A stretch of 32,705 bases of DNA, taken from JBDSEG01 sp039920165 (GTDB taxonomy: Bacteria > Pseudomonadota > Gammaproteobacteria > Burkholderiales > Burkholderiaceae_C). Positions 23,624 to 31,747 of this stretch are shown piece by piece. The stretch lies in NCBI GenBank assembly GCA_039920165.1, contig JBDSEG010000277.1, positions 1 to 32,705 of the forward strand. The letters run 5' to 3'. Under the pieces are notes generated by a model. The model was not told where the DNA came from. It did no database searches and saw only the letters and a program-made list of their open reading frames with translations. A program made the translations under genes and the position numbers. The first letter of the stretch is position 1, and each line of letters opens with the position of its first letter.

Positions 23624-25030
23624 ATGCCCTGCGACACCCTGGCCGAATTTCGCGACCTGGCGACCTACCGCAAGAGTTTCAACGGCGACCTCATGATGGC
23701 CAAGTCGAGGCCGCAGAAGTTCTATTTCTTCGAGACCTTCCCCTTCGAGACGACCAAGGGCCCGCTGCTCGTTCTGGGCAAGATCGACAAGTCGCTGCTC
23801 GACGAGGTCAAGAAGCTCGGCAAGACGATGCGCGCCAAGGGCGAGTGCTCGTTCAAGGACAACGTGGTCGCGCTCCACGCCACCGACGGCAAGCTCACCG
23901 AAGACATGGTTCGCAAGGCGCTAGCGCTGGCCAACGTACGGCGCGAGTTCACCCTGGGCGACGGCGACGCCAGCGTGGCAGAAAGCAAGGGCAGCGGCGA
24001 GGCGCTCGGCCTGCCTCCGGAGAAGTTCACCGCCGCGCGCGGCAACCTGCAAAAGCTGCTCGACAAGGCCAAGGATCTGGCTTGGAAGGATGCCGATTTC
24101 AAACGCGGCAAGGAGGCCGACGACAAGGTCAACCAGGTCGAGCGCTATATCGCCGAAGTGGGCAATGCACTGACCGCGGGCGAGGCCGGCACCAAGGCGC
24201 TCGCGACGCAGCTGCAGATGCAGGCCAAGGACACCCGCGCCAAATTCTTCAAGACCGAGTTCGACGCGAGTACCAAGCTGCTCGCGCGCCAGCAGGCGCT
24301 CGTCAAGGAGGTCGAGAAGGAGGTCGCCGACCTGAAACGGCGCCTCATCTCGCTCAGGCTGCTGGCCAAGGAGCTGACGGCGAGCAGCCGCATCTTCGAG
24401 TTGAAGCTGCAGGGCGCGGGGCTCAAGTACTCGGTCCATGGCGACAAGACGCGCACCCTGCACAACGAGAAAGATGTGCTCAAGGCGCTCGGGACGCTCA
24501 TCGTCAAGCACGCGCCCAAGCCGACTGCCAGTAAGTTCCTGAACGCCGACCTGGAGCTGGAGGCGATTTACCGCGCCGTCGGGGTTGCGCAGAAGGAATG
24601 CTTGTGGACCGAGGTGCAGGCGAACGGCCGCTGGTCACCGCTCGACAGCCTGGTCGTCTTCGTCGGCAAGCCGGCCACGGGCGCCGGGTGGGCGTTCGTC
24701 AACCCGGCGGACGTCGGTCCGCCCGCGCTGAAGGCGATCGACGAGGCGCTGGACGACTTTCGCGAAGGCAAGACCAATACCGCGCAGGCGATGGGCGCGG
24801 TCGATGCGGCACTGAAGGTGGTGGCCGATCACGCGCGAGGGGCCGACGCCGGCGCGCCGATGATCGCCAGCGCGCGCGTCACGCTGGCGCGCCAGGGCGG
24901 GCGCTGGGCGAGCGTCTCCCACTATCCTGACAAGGCCGCGGCGCCGCCGGGATGGAATCTCAAGGGCAAGTCGGTCCGGCTCAAGACCGATTCGCCGCCT
25001 ATGGTCGCGCCGGCCTGCCGCGGCGCCTGA
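23624..25030 (+). CDS. Unrecognised 468-residue hypothetical protein
   Basis: I do not recognise a known family. The protein has no signal peptide and no membrane segment. The N-terminal part (about 1-115) looks like a compact alpha/beta domain with FYFFETFPFETTKGPLLVLGKID and FKDNVVALHATDGKLTEDMVRKAL. The middle (about 125-280) is lysine-, alanine- and glutamate-rich and likely a long helical or coiled-coil region. The C-terminal part (about 285-468) contains strand-rich pieces (GAGLKYSVHGDKTRTLH; WTEVQANGRWSPLDSLVVFVGK; ARVTLARQGGRWASVSHYP). The ATG at 23624 is a reasonable start but has no clear Shine-Dalgarno. The frame is open for a further 2.5 kb upstream only as the antisense of the ABC exporter. 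It is an isolated gene, divergent from the exporter and converging on the AttH-like gene. Confidence 0.75.
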   Translation: MPCDTLAEFRDLATYRKSFNGDLMMAKSRPQKFYFFETFPFETTKGPLLVLGKIDKSLLDEVKKLGKTMRAKGECSFKDNVVALHATDGKLTEDMVRKALALANVRREFTLGDGDASVAESKGSGEALGLPPEKFTAARGNLQKLLDKAKDLAWKDADFKRGKEADDKVNQVERYIAEVGNALTAGEAGTKALATQLQMQAKDTRAKFFKTEFDASTKLLARQQALVKEVEKEVADLKRRLISLRLLAKELTASSRIFELKLQGAGLKYSVHGDKTRTLHNEKDVLKALGTLIVKHAPKPTASKFLNADLELEAIYRAVGVAQKECLWTEVQANGRWSPLDSLVVFVGKPATGAGWAFVNPADVGPPALKAIDEALDDFREGKTNTAQAMGAVDAALKVVADHARGADAGAPMIASARVTLARQGGRWASVSHYPDKAAAPPGWNLKGKSVRLKTDSPPMVAPACRGA

Positions 25031-25115
25031 ACCCGCGGGCTGCGGCCAGACGCGACGCGTGCGCCGGCGAACCCGATGGTGCGCAGGTGTACTCCCGCCG
25101 AGCGCATCGCGCCCC

Positions 25116-26216
25116 TCATAGCCGCAGCGGCGCGACATACCCCGTCATCTCGAGATAGCCCAGACCCACCCGGGCGCCGCGCTCGTCGAGCAGTTCGCTC
25201 AGACCTTCCCAGTACACCGCGCCGGTGCTTTGCCGGCTGTCGAGTTCCTGCGCGTCGAGCAGGGCGCGAACGCGATGCCGGCCGGCCGGCGTCGTGATCT
25301 CCCACTCGACCGGATAGACCGCTCGGGTCGCGGCGCTGGCCCAGGTCCGCCCGGGCCGCAAGGCGACCTCGTTGCTGCCGAAGTTGCGCGCCGTTGTGGC
25401 GCCCGCGACGCGCCAGCTGCCGCCCGCGTACAGCGCCGTGCCGTCGGCGCGCCGGACGCGAAAGGCGGTAAGCGCTGCGCCGTCGTGCAGGTTGATGCCG
25501 ATCCAGTCCCAACCGACCGCCTGCGGGTCGAGCAAGGCATCGCTCCATTCATGGTCGAGCCAGGCGCGTCCGCGCATCGCGCGCGCTTGGCCGTCGAGGC
25601 GGAGCAGGCCGCGAACCGCGAGCTGCGGCTGGCTGTAGTAGCGGCTGGTCTGCGCCGGGTTTGGTCCCTTGCGCGACAGCCCGGCCTCGCCTTGCAGCAG
25701 CACCGGCTGCGTGGTCTGCAGATCGAGCTCGAAGCCGAAGCCACCGGCCTCGCTTGAAACGCGGACCGTATACCGGCTTGCATCCGCCGCGCCTTCACGA
25801 ACGAGCTCCCAGCCGCGCAGCCGCACCCGCGTGTCGTCGCTCGCGGCCTGCGCGATATCGAAGCCGCTGCGTGCGATTCGCTGGTCGTGGCGCAGGCGCC
25901 GCGCGCCGAGGTCGCTGACCGCAGCGTGGGCAAAGATCAGCTCGCGCGCGGCGAAGCGGCTCGGATTCGATGCATCGATGCCGGTGCGCGAGCGAAAGAA
26001 GGTGATCTGGAAGCCGTAGCGCGGCGCTGCATTCAGGTCCGTTTCAGTAACGAGCCAACCAGTCGCATACCACCACTCAATGCGGCTTTGCGGATGCGAG
26101 CCGAAGTCGCGCGCAAAGGCGAGGGCCTCGTTCGCGTCGCTGCCGGCGCGCCCGGACAGCAGGCCGGCCGCGCACAGCATCGTCAGACGGCGTCTTCGCA
26201 GCGACCAACCGGGCAT
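25116..26216 (-). CDS. AttH/CrtC-like lipocalin-fold secreted protein of an ABC system
   Basis: A 366-residue exported protein. The N-terminus (RRRRLTMLCAAGLLSGRAGS) is signal-peptide-like. The HPQSRIEWWYATGWL block (residues 41-55) is the signature of the AttH / carotenoid 1,2-hydratase (CrtC) superfamily, which folds as two lipocalin-like barrels. Other conserved parts are GFQITFFRSRTG, RAWLDHEWSD and VGWDWIGINLHDG. There are no carotenoid genes nearby, so true CrtC activity is unlikely. The gene shares one base with the upstream permease stop (TGATG), so it belongs to the same operon as an FtsX-type ABC transporter, as in the Agrobacterium attEFGH arrangement. The biochemical role of these proteins is unknown. 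Confidence 0.8.
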   Translation of the reverse strand: MPGWSLRRRRLTMLCAAGLLSGRAGSDANEALAFARDFGSHPQSRIEWWYATGWLVTETDLNAAPRYGFQITFFRSRTGIDASNPSRFAARELIFAHAAVSDLGARRLRHDQRIARSGFDIAQAASDDTRVRLRGWELVREGAADASRYTVRVSSEAGGFGFELDLQTTQPVLLQGEAGLSRKGPNPAQTSRYYSQPQLAVRGLLRLDGQARAMRGRAWLDHEWSDALLDPQAVGWDWIGINLHDGAALTAFRVRRADGTALYAGGSWRVAGATTARNFGSNEVALRPGRTWASAATRAVYPVEWEITTPAGRHRVRALLDAQELDSRQSTGAVYWEGLSELLDERGARVGLGYLEMTGYVAPLRL

Positions 26217-28720
26217 CACCAGTCCTCCTTCACCGCCAGCGCGGCGTCGCGGCTCGCGGCGGCGCGGCCGGCGATCCATGCGGTCAGCGTCCCGGCGACC
26301 AGCGTCGCCGCGCACAGCGCAGTCAGGCGGCCCCACGGCAGCAGCAGGTCCATGGTCCAGTGAAAACTCTGCGGGTTGACGACCTTGACCAGCACCACGC
26401 TGACGAGCACGCCGAGCAGCAAGCCGGCGAGCGCCCCGGCCGCCGTCCAGACCGCGCCTTCGCCGGCGACCACGGCGAGGATCTGGCGCCGCGTGAGGCC
26501 CAGGTGCGCGAGCAACCCGAACTCGCGCCGGCGCGCCAGCACCTGGGCCGAGAAGCTCGCCGCGACGCCGAACAGGCCGATCGCGAGTGCGACTGCCTGC
26601 AGCCAGTAGGTGACTGCGAAGCTGCGGTCGAAGATGCGCAGCGAGAGCGCACGGATCTCGGCCGCCGAGGCGAAATCGATGGCGACCGCGCCGGCCGCCG
26701 CGCGCAACCCGCGTTGCAGCGCAGGCAGGTCCGCACCGGGCGCGAGCCACAGCGCAAGGTCGTTGACGCGGGTGTCGCCGGTCAGGCGCCGGTAGTCGGC
26801 CGCGTCGATCAGCACCGCGCCGTGCTGGCGTGCGTAGTCGCGCCACACGCCGCGCACCCACACCGGTTCGATGCGGCCGTCGGGCAGCGGCAGGTCGAAG
26901 CGCTGGCCGGGAGCGAGGACATAGATCTGCGCCATGGGCTCGCTCACGTAGGCCGAGGTCAGCCCGGCCTGCGGCACGACGAGTTCGCCGACCAGCGGCA
27001 GGCTGCGCGCCGGATCGGCGAGCGGGCGTGCGATCAGCGCCACCGCGGGCCGGGCCGGGTCAATCTGGACCGGAGTCACGCGCTGCGCCTCGACCCGCGC
27101 GACACCGGCCAGCGCCGCCGCGCGCGCGGCAAGCGAGTCGGGCAGGAAGGCGCTGTCGCCCGTGACGCCGCCCGAAGCCGCTGCGCTGCGTAAATAAAGA
27201 TCGGCCGGGAGCACGCTGTCCAGCCATTGCGTCACGGCCTCGCGAAAGCTCGCGACCATCACCGTCAACGCGACCGACAACGCCAGGCTCGCGATCACGC
27301 CCGCGACCGCGATCGTCGCGCTGTGCCGCTGGTGCCGCGCACGCTCGACCGCGAGCAGCGCGAGCGCATGCCGCGGCGGCTCGATCCGACCCAGCAACGC
27401 GCCGATGGCGGCCGGCACACAGATGATGCCGCCGAGCAGCAGGCAGGCGACCGATACATAGGCGGCGAGCGGAATGCCCGCGATCGGCGGCGCCAAGGTC
27501 AAGAGGGCCCCGGCGCCCAGCAAGCCGAGGCCCCATCCGGCCGCACCCGTACCGCCCGCATCGGCGGCCAGCCCTTTCAGCGCCTGCGCCGGTGCGATGC
27601 GCATCGCGCTGCGCGCCGGTAGCCAGCCACCGGCCACGGCGGCGGCGATGCCGAGTGCGCCGTAGACGAGCGCCGCGCCGATGTCGAAATGCAGGCTCGG
27701 GGTGACGCCCGGAAAATAGGCGCCGCCGAGATCGCCGCCGAGCAGTCGCAGCGCGAGCGCGGCAAGGCCCGTGCCGAGCGCGATGCCGCCCGCGCTGCCG
27801 GCCAGGCCGAGCAACACCGATTCGGCAACGACAAGCGCGAGTCGCTCGCGCGCCGACATGCCGAGCACGCCGAGCAAAGCGAATTGCGGCAGCCGCTTGG
27901 CCACCGACAGCGACAGGATCGAGAACACCAGGAAGGCGCCGGTGAAGAGCGCGACCAGCGCCAGCACCGTGAGGTTCACGCGGTAGGCGCGCGAGAGGTT
28001 GCTGATGCGCGCCGCCGACTCGTCGGGCGCGGCGGCGCGAACGCCGGGCGGCAATTCCAGTTCGCGCAGCACGGTCGCGCGGTCGGCGCCGGGCGCGAGC
28101 CGCACGTCGATCCGGGTAAGGCGCCCGAAGCGGGCGAATGCGGCCTGCGCGCCGGCGATGTCCATCACCGCGAGCGGTGGCCCGTCGGCCGCGACGCTGC
28201 CGGCGATGGCCCACTCGATGCGGCGCTCGCCGAACTGCAGCGACAGTCGGGCGGCGTTGCCGAGTCGGTCGCGCGCGGAGCGGTTCAGGAAGACGCTGCC
28301 CGGATCGAGCAGCGCGAAGCGGTCTGCGCCGAGGTCGGGCCGCGCCAGCAACGCCGGCGTGAGGCTCGCGGCAACGAGCGCATCCAGGCCGACGACGCGC
28401 AGCGTGTACGCGCTGCCCGAACCATCGACGGCGCGCGCGTCGAGCTCGAGCACCGGACTCGCCATCGCGACAGCGGGGTGGTTGGCGACGCGTGCATAGA
28501 GCTGCTCGTCGAAGCCGTCGCGCTGGGCGCGCAGTTCGAAATCGGGCTGGCCGTTCGCCTGCCGGACCGCCGCGCTGAATTCGGCCAGCGCCGACTGGTT
28601 GATGAGGTGCACCGAGAAAGCGAGCGCCACCCCCAGCACGACCGCCAGCCACGCGACCGCATGCCGCCACGGGTGGTGGCGCAGCTCGGGCCAGGAGATG
28701 TGGCGCAGCAGTTCGAACAT
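26216..28720 (-). CDS. FtsX-type ABC transporter permease (AttF/AttG-like)
   Basis: An 834-residue inner-membrane protein. It begins with one helix (HAVAWLAVVLGVALAFSVHLIN, about 24-45), then a periplasmic MacB_PCD-like domain (about 46-245). A first FtsX core of several helices spans about 250-480, a second periplasmic part about 490-700, and a second FtsX core about 705-825 (LLAHLGLTRRQILAVVAGEGAV). This is the long, double-FtsX form that pairs with a LolD/MacB-like ATPase and does not transport across the inner membrane but moves lipids, lipoproteins or peptides by mechanotransmission. The ATPase gene lies upstream beyond the palindromic repeat, and the AttH-like gene overlaps its stop by one base. 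Confidence 0.85.
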   Translation of the reverse strand: MFELLRHISWPELRHHPWRHAVAWLAVVLGVALAFSVHLINQSALAEFSAAVRQANGQPDFELRAQRDGFDEQLYARVANHPAVAMASPVLELDARAVDGSGSAYTLRVVGLDALVAASLTPALLARPDLGADRFALLDPGSVFLNRSARDRLGNAARLSLQFGERRIEWAIAGSVAADGPPLAVMDIAGAQAAFARFGRLTRIDVRLAPGADRATVLRELELPPGVRAAAPDESAARISNLSRAYRVNLTVLALVALFTGAFLVFSILSLSVAKRLPQFALLGVLGMSARERLALVVAESVLLGLAGSAGGIALGTGLAALALRLLGGDLGGAYFPGVTPSLHFDIGAALVYGALGIAAAVAGGWLPARSAMRIAPAQALKGLAADAGGTGAAGWGLGLLGAGALLTLAPPIAGIPLAAYVSVACLLLGGIICVPAAIGALLGRIEPPRHALALLAVERARHQRHSATIAVAGVIASLALSVALTVMVASFREAVTQWLDSVLPADLYLRSAAASGGVTGDSAFLPDSLAARAAALAGVARVEAQRVTPVQIDPARPAVALIARPLADPARSLPLVGELVVPQAGLTSAYVSEPMAQIYVLAPGQRFDLPLPDGRIEPVWVRGVWRDYARQHGAVLIDAADYRRLTGDTRVNDLALWLAPGADLPALQRGLRAAAGAVAIDFASAAEIRALSLRIFDRSFAVTYWLQAVALAIGLFGVAASFSAQVLARRREFGLLAHLGLTRRQILAVVAGEGAVWTAAGALAGLLLGVLVSVVLVKVVNPQSFHWTMDLLLPWGRLTALCAATLVAGTLTAWIAGRAAASRDAALAVKEDW

Positions 28721-28747
28721 CGGTGGTTCTCAGTCGCCGTGCTTCGC

Positions 28748-28868
28748 GACGAAGTTACCGACCGCGAAGGCGCCAAGGACGCAAAGGACGCGCAGAGAAT
28801 GCCAGGGCATCAACTCTTCAATTCTTCGCGTACTTCGCGCGCTTTGCGTCTTCGCCTCCTGCAATTTC
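28748..28868. repeat. Dispersed long palindrome, copy 2
   Basis: A 121-bp imperfect palindrome. The left arm (28751-28800) and right arm (28821-28868) pair over about 45 positions, with the core GCGAAGGCGCCAAGG / GCGAAGACGCAAAGC matching at 23 of 29 sites. It fills the gap between the ATPase and permease genes of the AttEFGH-like operon. The left arm is nearly the same as the minus-strand reading of copy 1 at 19615-19560. Confidence 0.85.
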
Positions 28869-28899
28869 CAGGCGGCAATCCGGACTTCGATGGGCCGGT

Positions 28900-29565
28900 T
28901 CATTCCAGCCGAATCCCGTCCGCCGCCAGCCGCAAGACGCGATCCGCGCGCCCCGCGGCGGCGCGCGAATGGGTGACCAGGATGCAGGCGGCGGATTCGT
29001 TGCGGACCTGATCGACGAGTGTGTCGAGCACGCGCTCGGCGGTCGCCGGGTCGAGGTTGCCGGTGGGTTCGTCGGCCAGGATGAGCGCCGGCCGGTGCAC
29101 CAGCGCGCGGGCGATCGCGACCCGCTGCAACTGCCCACCGGACAGTGTCTGCGGCAGGCGTGGCCCGAGGTCCGCCAGCCCGACCTGAGTGAGAACCTGC
29201 GCCACGCGGGCCGGGTCGGGACGTTGCTGCAATAGCAGCGGCAGGGCGACGTTGTGCGCGACGCTCAGGTGCGGTAGAACGTGAAAGGCCTGGAATACGA
29301 AGCCGAGCCGCTCTCGCCGCACGAGCGCCTGCGCCGTCTCGTCGAGCCGCGTCATGTCGACGCCGTCGATGAGCACCGTGCCGGCATCGGCGCGGTCGAG
29401 CCCCGCGATGCAGTTGAGCAAAGTCGATTTGCCGACCCCCGATTCGCCGACGATGGCGACGAACTCGCCGGCAGCGACGTCGAGGTCGACGCCCTCGAAC
29501 ACGGCGATCTCGGCGTAGTGCTTGGCCAGCCCGCGCAGGGACAGCAAGGGCGTCGGTCCGGTCAT
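28900..29565 (-). CDS. LolD/MacB-type ABC transporter ATPase (AttE-like)
   Basis: A 221-residue ATPase with intact motifs: Walker A GESGVGKST (about 42-50), Q-loop FVFQAFHVLPHLSV, signature LSGGQLQRVAIARALV (about 145-160), Walker B LILADEPTGNLDP and H-loop VTHS. The Q-loop and ADEPTGNLD patterns place it in the LolD/MacB/FtsE-like subgroup that pairs with FtsX-fold permeases. The permease gene is 179 nt downstream on the same strand, with the palindromic repeat between them. The ATG at 29565 is chosen as MTGPTPLLSLRGLAKHY fits family starts; longer frames run into the intergenic region. Confidence 0.9.
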   Translation of the reverse strand: MTGPTPLLSLRGLAKHYAEIAVFEGVDLDVAAGEFVAIVGESGVGKSTLLNCIAGLDRADAGTVLIDGVDMTRLDETAQALVRRERLGFVFQAFHVLPHLSVAHNVALPLLLQQRPDPARVAQVLTQVGLADLGPRLPQTLSGGQLQRVAIARALVHRPALILADEPTGNLDPATAERVLDTLVDQVRNESAACILVTHSRAAAGRADRVLRLAADGIRLE

Positions 29566-29763
29566 TCGCAGATTGAAGCATGCGGGCCGCGACGCTGCGC
29601 TCGCGTGGTGCGACGGTCGCGTCCACGCCGGACGTCGGTCGGGCGCCGGAAACCGACCCATGGTGTCGACCCAGGGAAGGTACGCAGGCCGGGCCGCCGG
29701 CATCGGCACCACAATGCGTCGCCGCCCGAGCTAATTGATCCGGCGATCACCAGGAGACTAGCC

Positions 29764-30270
29764 ATGGGTCTGCGCCTGCTTGAACACATGCTGATCCTCA
29801 GCCACGACCCCGACGCGACGCGCGACTGGTTCTGCGCCAACCTCGGGCTCGAAGCCGGTTGGCATCCGGACTTCGGCTTCCCGGTCCATTGGCTCTACCT
29901 CGGCGAACGCGCCGTGCTGCACATCGCCAGGGCGCGCCATTCCGAACACCAGGACCGCTACATGAGCGTGCCCGGCGACAGCGCGCGGCCCGACGCCAGC
30001 GCAGGTGCTGCCAGCGGCTCGGGCTGCATCGACCACATCTGCTTTGCCTGCGACGACATCGTCGGCACGATCGACCGGCTCACGCGCAACGGCGTCGCCT
30101 TCAACGAGCGCAAGACGCACGATGCGAACGTCTACCAGCTGTTCCTTCGCGAACCGGTCAACGGCATCAAGATCGAGCTCGACTTCGCCGCCGGCGAGGC
30201 GATCGCCGCTGGGCGCATGGCTTCGCCAGCCGCCGCGGCAGCCGGCGACACGGCGAACGCCGCGCGATGA
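29764..30270 (+). CDS. VOC (glyoxalase/dioxygenase) superfamily protein
   Basis: A 168-residue protein with two VOC beta-alpha-beta-beta-beta modules. The likely metal ligands are H8 (RLLEHMLIL), H91 (CIDHICFAC) and E139 (GIKIELDF), with H53 also in place (VLHIA), the pattern of metal-dependent members such as glyoxalase I or extradiol dioxygenases. The C-terminal 25 residues are alanine-rich and probably disordered. AGGAG lies 6-8 nt upstream of the ATG. It precedes the truncated SDR gene by 22 nt and may once have been part of a small catabolic operon. The substrate is unknown. Confidence 0.8.
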   Translation: MGLRLLEHMLILSHDPDATRDWFCANLGLEAGWHPDFGFPVHWLYLGERAVLHIARARHSEHQDRYMSVPGDSARPDASAGAASGSGCIDHICFACDDIVGTIDRLTRNGVAFNERKTHDANVYQLFLREPVNGIKIELDFAAGEAIAAGRMASPAAAAAGDTANAAR

Positions 30271-30292
30271 CCCGCTGCGCGGGCGGCCGTTG

Positions 30293-30436
30293 ATGGCGAT
30301 CTACCCCGAGCTTCAGGGCCGCAGCGTCGCGATCACCGGCGCCGCGGCCGGCATTGGCGAGGCGGCGGCGCGCGCATTTGCGGCGCAGGGCGCGATCGTA
30401 TTCCTGCTCGATATCGACGCCGCGCGGGTCGCGTGA
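30293..30436 (+). pseudogene. N-terminal remnant of a short-chain dehydrogenase/reductase gene
   Basis: Only 47 residues remain. They form the start of an SDR Rossmann fold: GRSVAITGAAAGIGEAAARAFA with the TGxxxGIG cofactor motif, then FLLDIDAARVA and a stop. A full SDR is about 250 residues and needs the catalytic YxxxK, which is missing. The stop overlaps the next frame (TGATG), and that frame is the tail of an unrelated dehydrogenase, so this is a gene truncated by a deletion or rearrangement. It follows the VOC gene by 22 nt. Confidence 0.75.
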
Positions 30437-30672
30437 TGAAGGTCAAGGGGCCGATGATGGCCACGCGGACCTTCCAGCCGCCGCAGAGCAAGGTCGGCCA
30501 GAGCCTCAAGGACTTCGCGCTGATCCTCGAACAGGCCTCGGCGAGCGGCCAGGCGCTGCCGTTCGCGCAGGTCTACACCGGCCTGATGGCCGAACTCGCC
30601 GCGCGCGGCGAGGCCGAGCGCGAAAACGCCGTCATCGTCGAGGCAGTGGAGCGCCGGCGCGCCGCGTCCTGA
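30433..30672 (+). pseudogene. C-terminal remnant of a 3-hydroxyisobutyrate-dehydrogenase-like gene
   Basis: A 79-residue frame (GTG at 30433, or ATG at 30436) that matches only the C-terminal helical domain of beta-hydroxyacid dehydrogenases: GPMMATRTFQPP, then SLKDFALILEQASASGQALPFAQVYTGLMAE and VIVEAVERRR. The Rossmann domain and catalytic Lys of these roughly 290-residue enzymes are missing. It begins at the point where the SDR remnant ends. A short functional protein cannot be excluded, but the fit to a family C-terminus makes a truncated gene the better reading. Confidence 0.65.
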
Positions 30673-30723
30673 ACCGACGCCCCTCCTCGATCGCCACACA
30701 ACCCACTTCCATATAGGTCCGCC

Positions 30724-31701
30724 ATGCAAGCCCAAGCCGTCCGTATCCAAGTCCCAGGGGGCCCCGAGGTTCTCGCCGTCGAGACCATCGACATCGCCGA
30801 GCCCGGAGCAGGCGAGGTGCTGATCCGCCAGACGGCGATTGGGCTGAACTACCAGGACGTGTACCACCGCTCGGGTCAGTATCCGTTGCCCCTGCCGTCG
30901 GGCCTCGGGAGCGAGGCGGCCGGCGTGGTCGAGCGTGTCGGCTCCGGCGTCACGAGCTTCGCGGTCGGCGACCGGGTCTGCTATGGCGGCGGCCCGCCCG
31001 GCGCGTGCGCGGCCTACCGTGTCATGCCGGCCGACCGCATCGTCCGTACGCCGGGCGGCGTCACCGACGAGCAGGCGGCGGCCGTGCTGATGAAGGGCAT
31101 GACGGTCGAATACCTGATGGCCCGCTGCTATCCGGTGAAGACCGGCGAGGCGGTGCTGTTCCATGCGGCGGCTGGAGGCGTCGGCCTGCTTGCCGGGCAG
31201 TGGGGACGCCACCTGGGCGCGCGCATGGTCAGCATCGCATCGGGTCCGGAGAAGGTCGCGCTCGCCCTGCGCAGCGGCTATGCCGAGTGCATCGACCGCA
31301 GCCGCGAGGACGTGCCCGCGCGGCTGAGGCAGATCAGCGGCGGCGCCGGCTTTCCCGTCGTCTACGACTCGGTCGGCCGCGCCACCTTCGAGCAGACGCT
31401 CGATGCTCTCGCGCCGCGCGGCTATTTCGTCTCGTTCGGAACGACGACCGGCGCGCCGCCGCCGATCGAGGCTGCGACCTTGCAGGAGCGCGGTTCGCTG
31501 TATTTCACCCGGCCGACGCTCGTCACCTACAACGCGAGCGCGGCCGAGCTGCAGGCATCGGCCGCGGCGGTATTCGGGCTCGTCGCGCGCGGAGTTCTGA
31601 GCGCAACAATCGGCCAGCGCTATGCCATCGCCGATATCGCGCAGGCGCATCGCGATCTCGAAGCCGGCCGCACCAGCGGCTCGACGCTGATCACTCCCTG
31701 A
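30724..31701 (+). CDS. NAD(P)H:quinone oxidoreductase, zeta-crystallin type (MDR family)
   Basis: A 325-residue zinc-independent medium-chain dehydrogenase. It has the GroES-like N-terminal domain (IGLNYQDVYHRSGQYPLPLPSGLG, about 40-63; the NYxDxYxRSG pattern is typical of QOR) and the cofactor-binding segment VLFHAAAGGVGLLAGQW (about 143-159). The structural zinc cysteines of alcohol dehydrogenases are absent. It would reduce quinones with NADPH by one or two electrons. It begins 51 nt after the dehydrogenase remnant with a weak ribosome-binding site and is followed by a TRAP solute-binding gene after 46 nt. Confidence 0.92.
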   Translation: MQAQAVRIQVPGGPEVLAVETIDIAEPGAGEVLIRQTAIGLNYQDVYHRSGQYPLPLPSGLGSEAAGVVERVGSGVTSFAVGDRVCYGGGPPGACAAYRVMPADRIVRTPGGVTDEQAAAVLMKGMTVEYLMARCYPVKTGEAVLFHAAAGGVGLLAGQWGRHLGARMVSIASGPEKVALALRSGYAECIDRSREDVPARLRQISGGAGFPVVYDSVGRATFEQTLDALAPRGYFVSFGTTTGAPPPIEAATLQERGSLYFTRPTLVTYNASAAELQASAAAVFGLVARGVLSATIGQRYAIADIAQAHRDLEAGRTSGSTLITP

Positions 31702-31747
31702 CGCAGTCGTCCGATCGACCGCATCCCCTTCCCCCACGGAGACAACC

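Noticed and set aside
25116..26216. Carotenoid 1,2-hydratase (crtC)
   Set aside because: The fold family is shared, but there are no carotenoid genes nearby and the gene is in an ABC-transporter operon, which fits AttH-like proteins better.
29566..29763. Promoter pair in the 198-nt gap between the ATPase and VOC genes
   Set aside because: The genes diverge here so promoters are expected, but I could not find convincing -35/-10 pairs or repeats in this GC-rich stretch.
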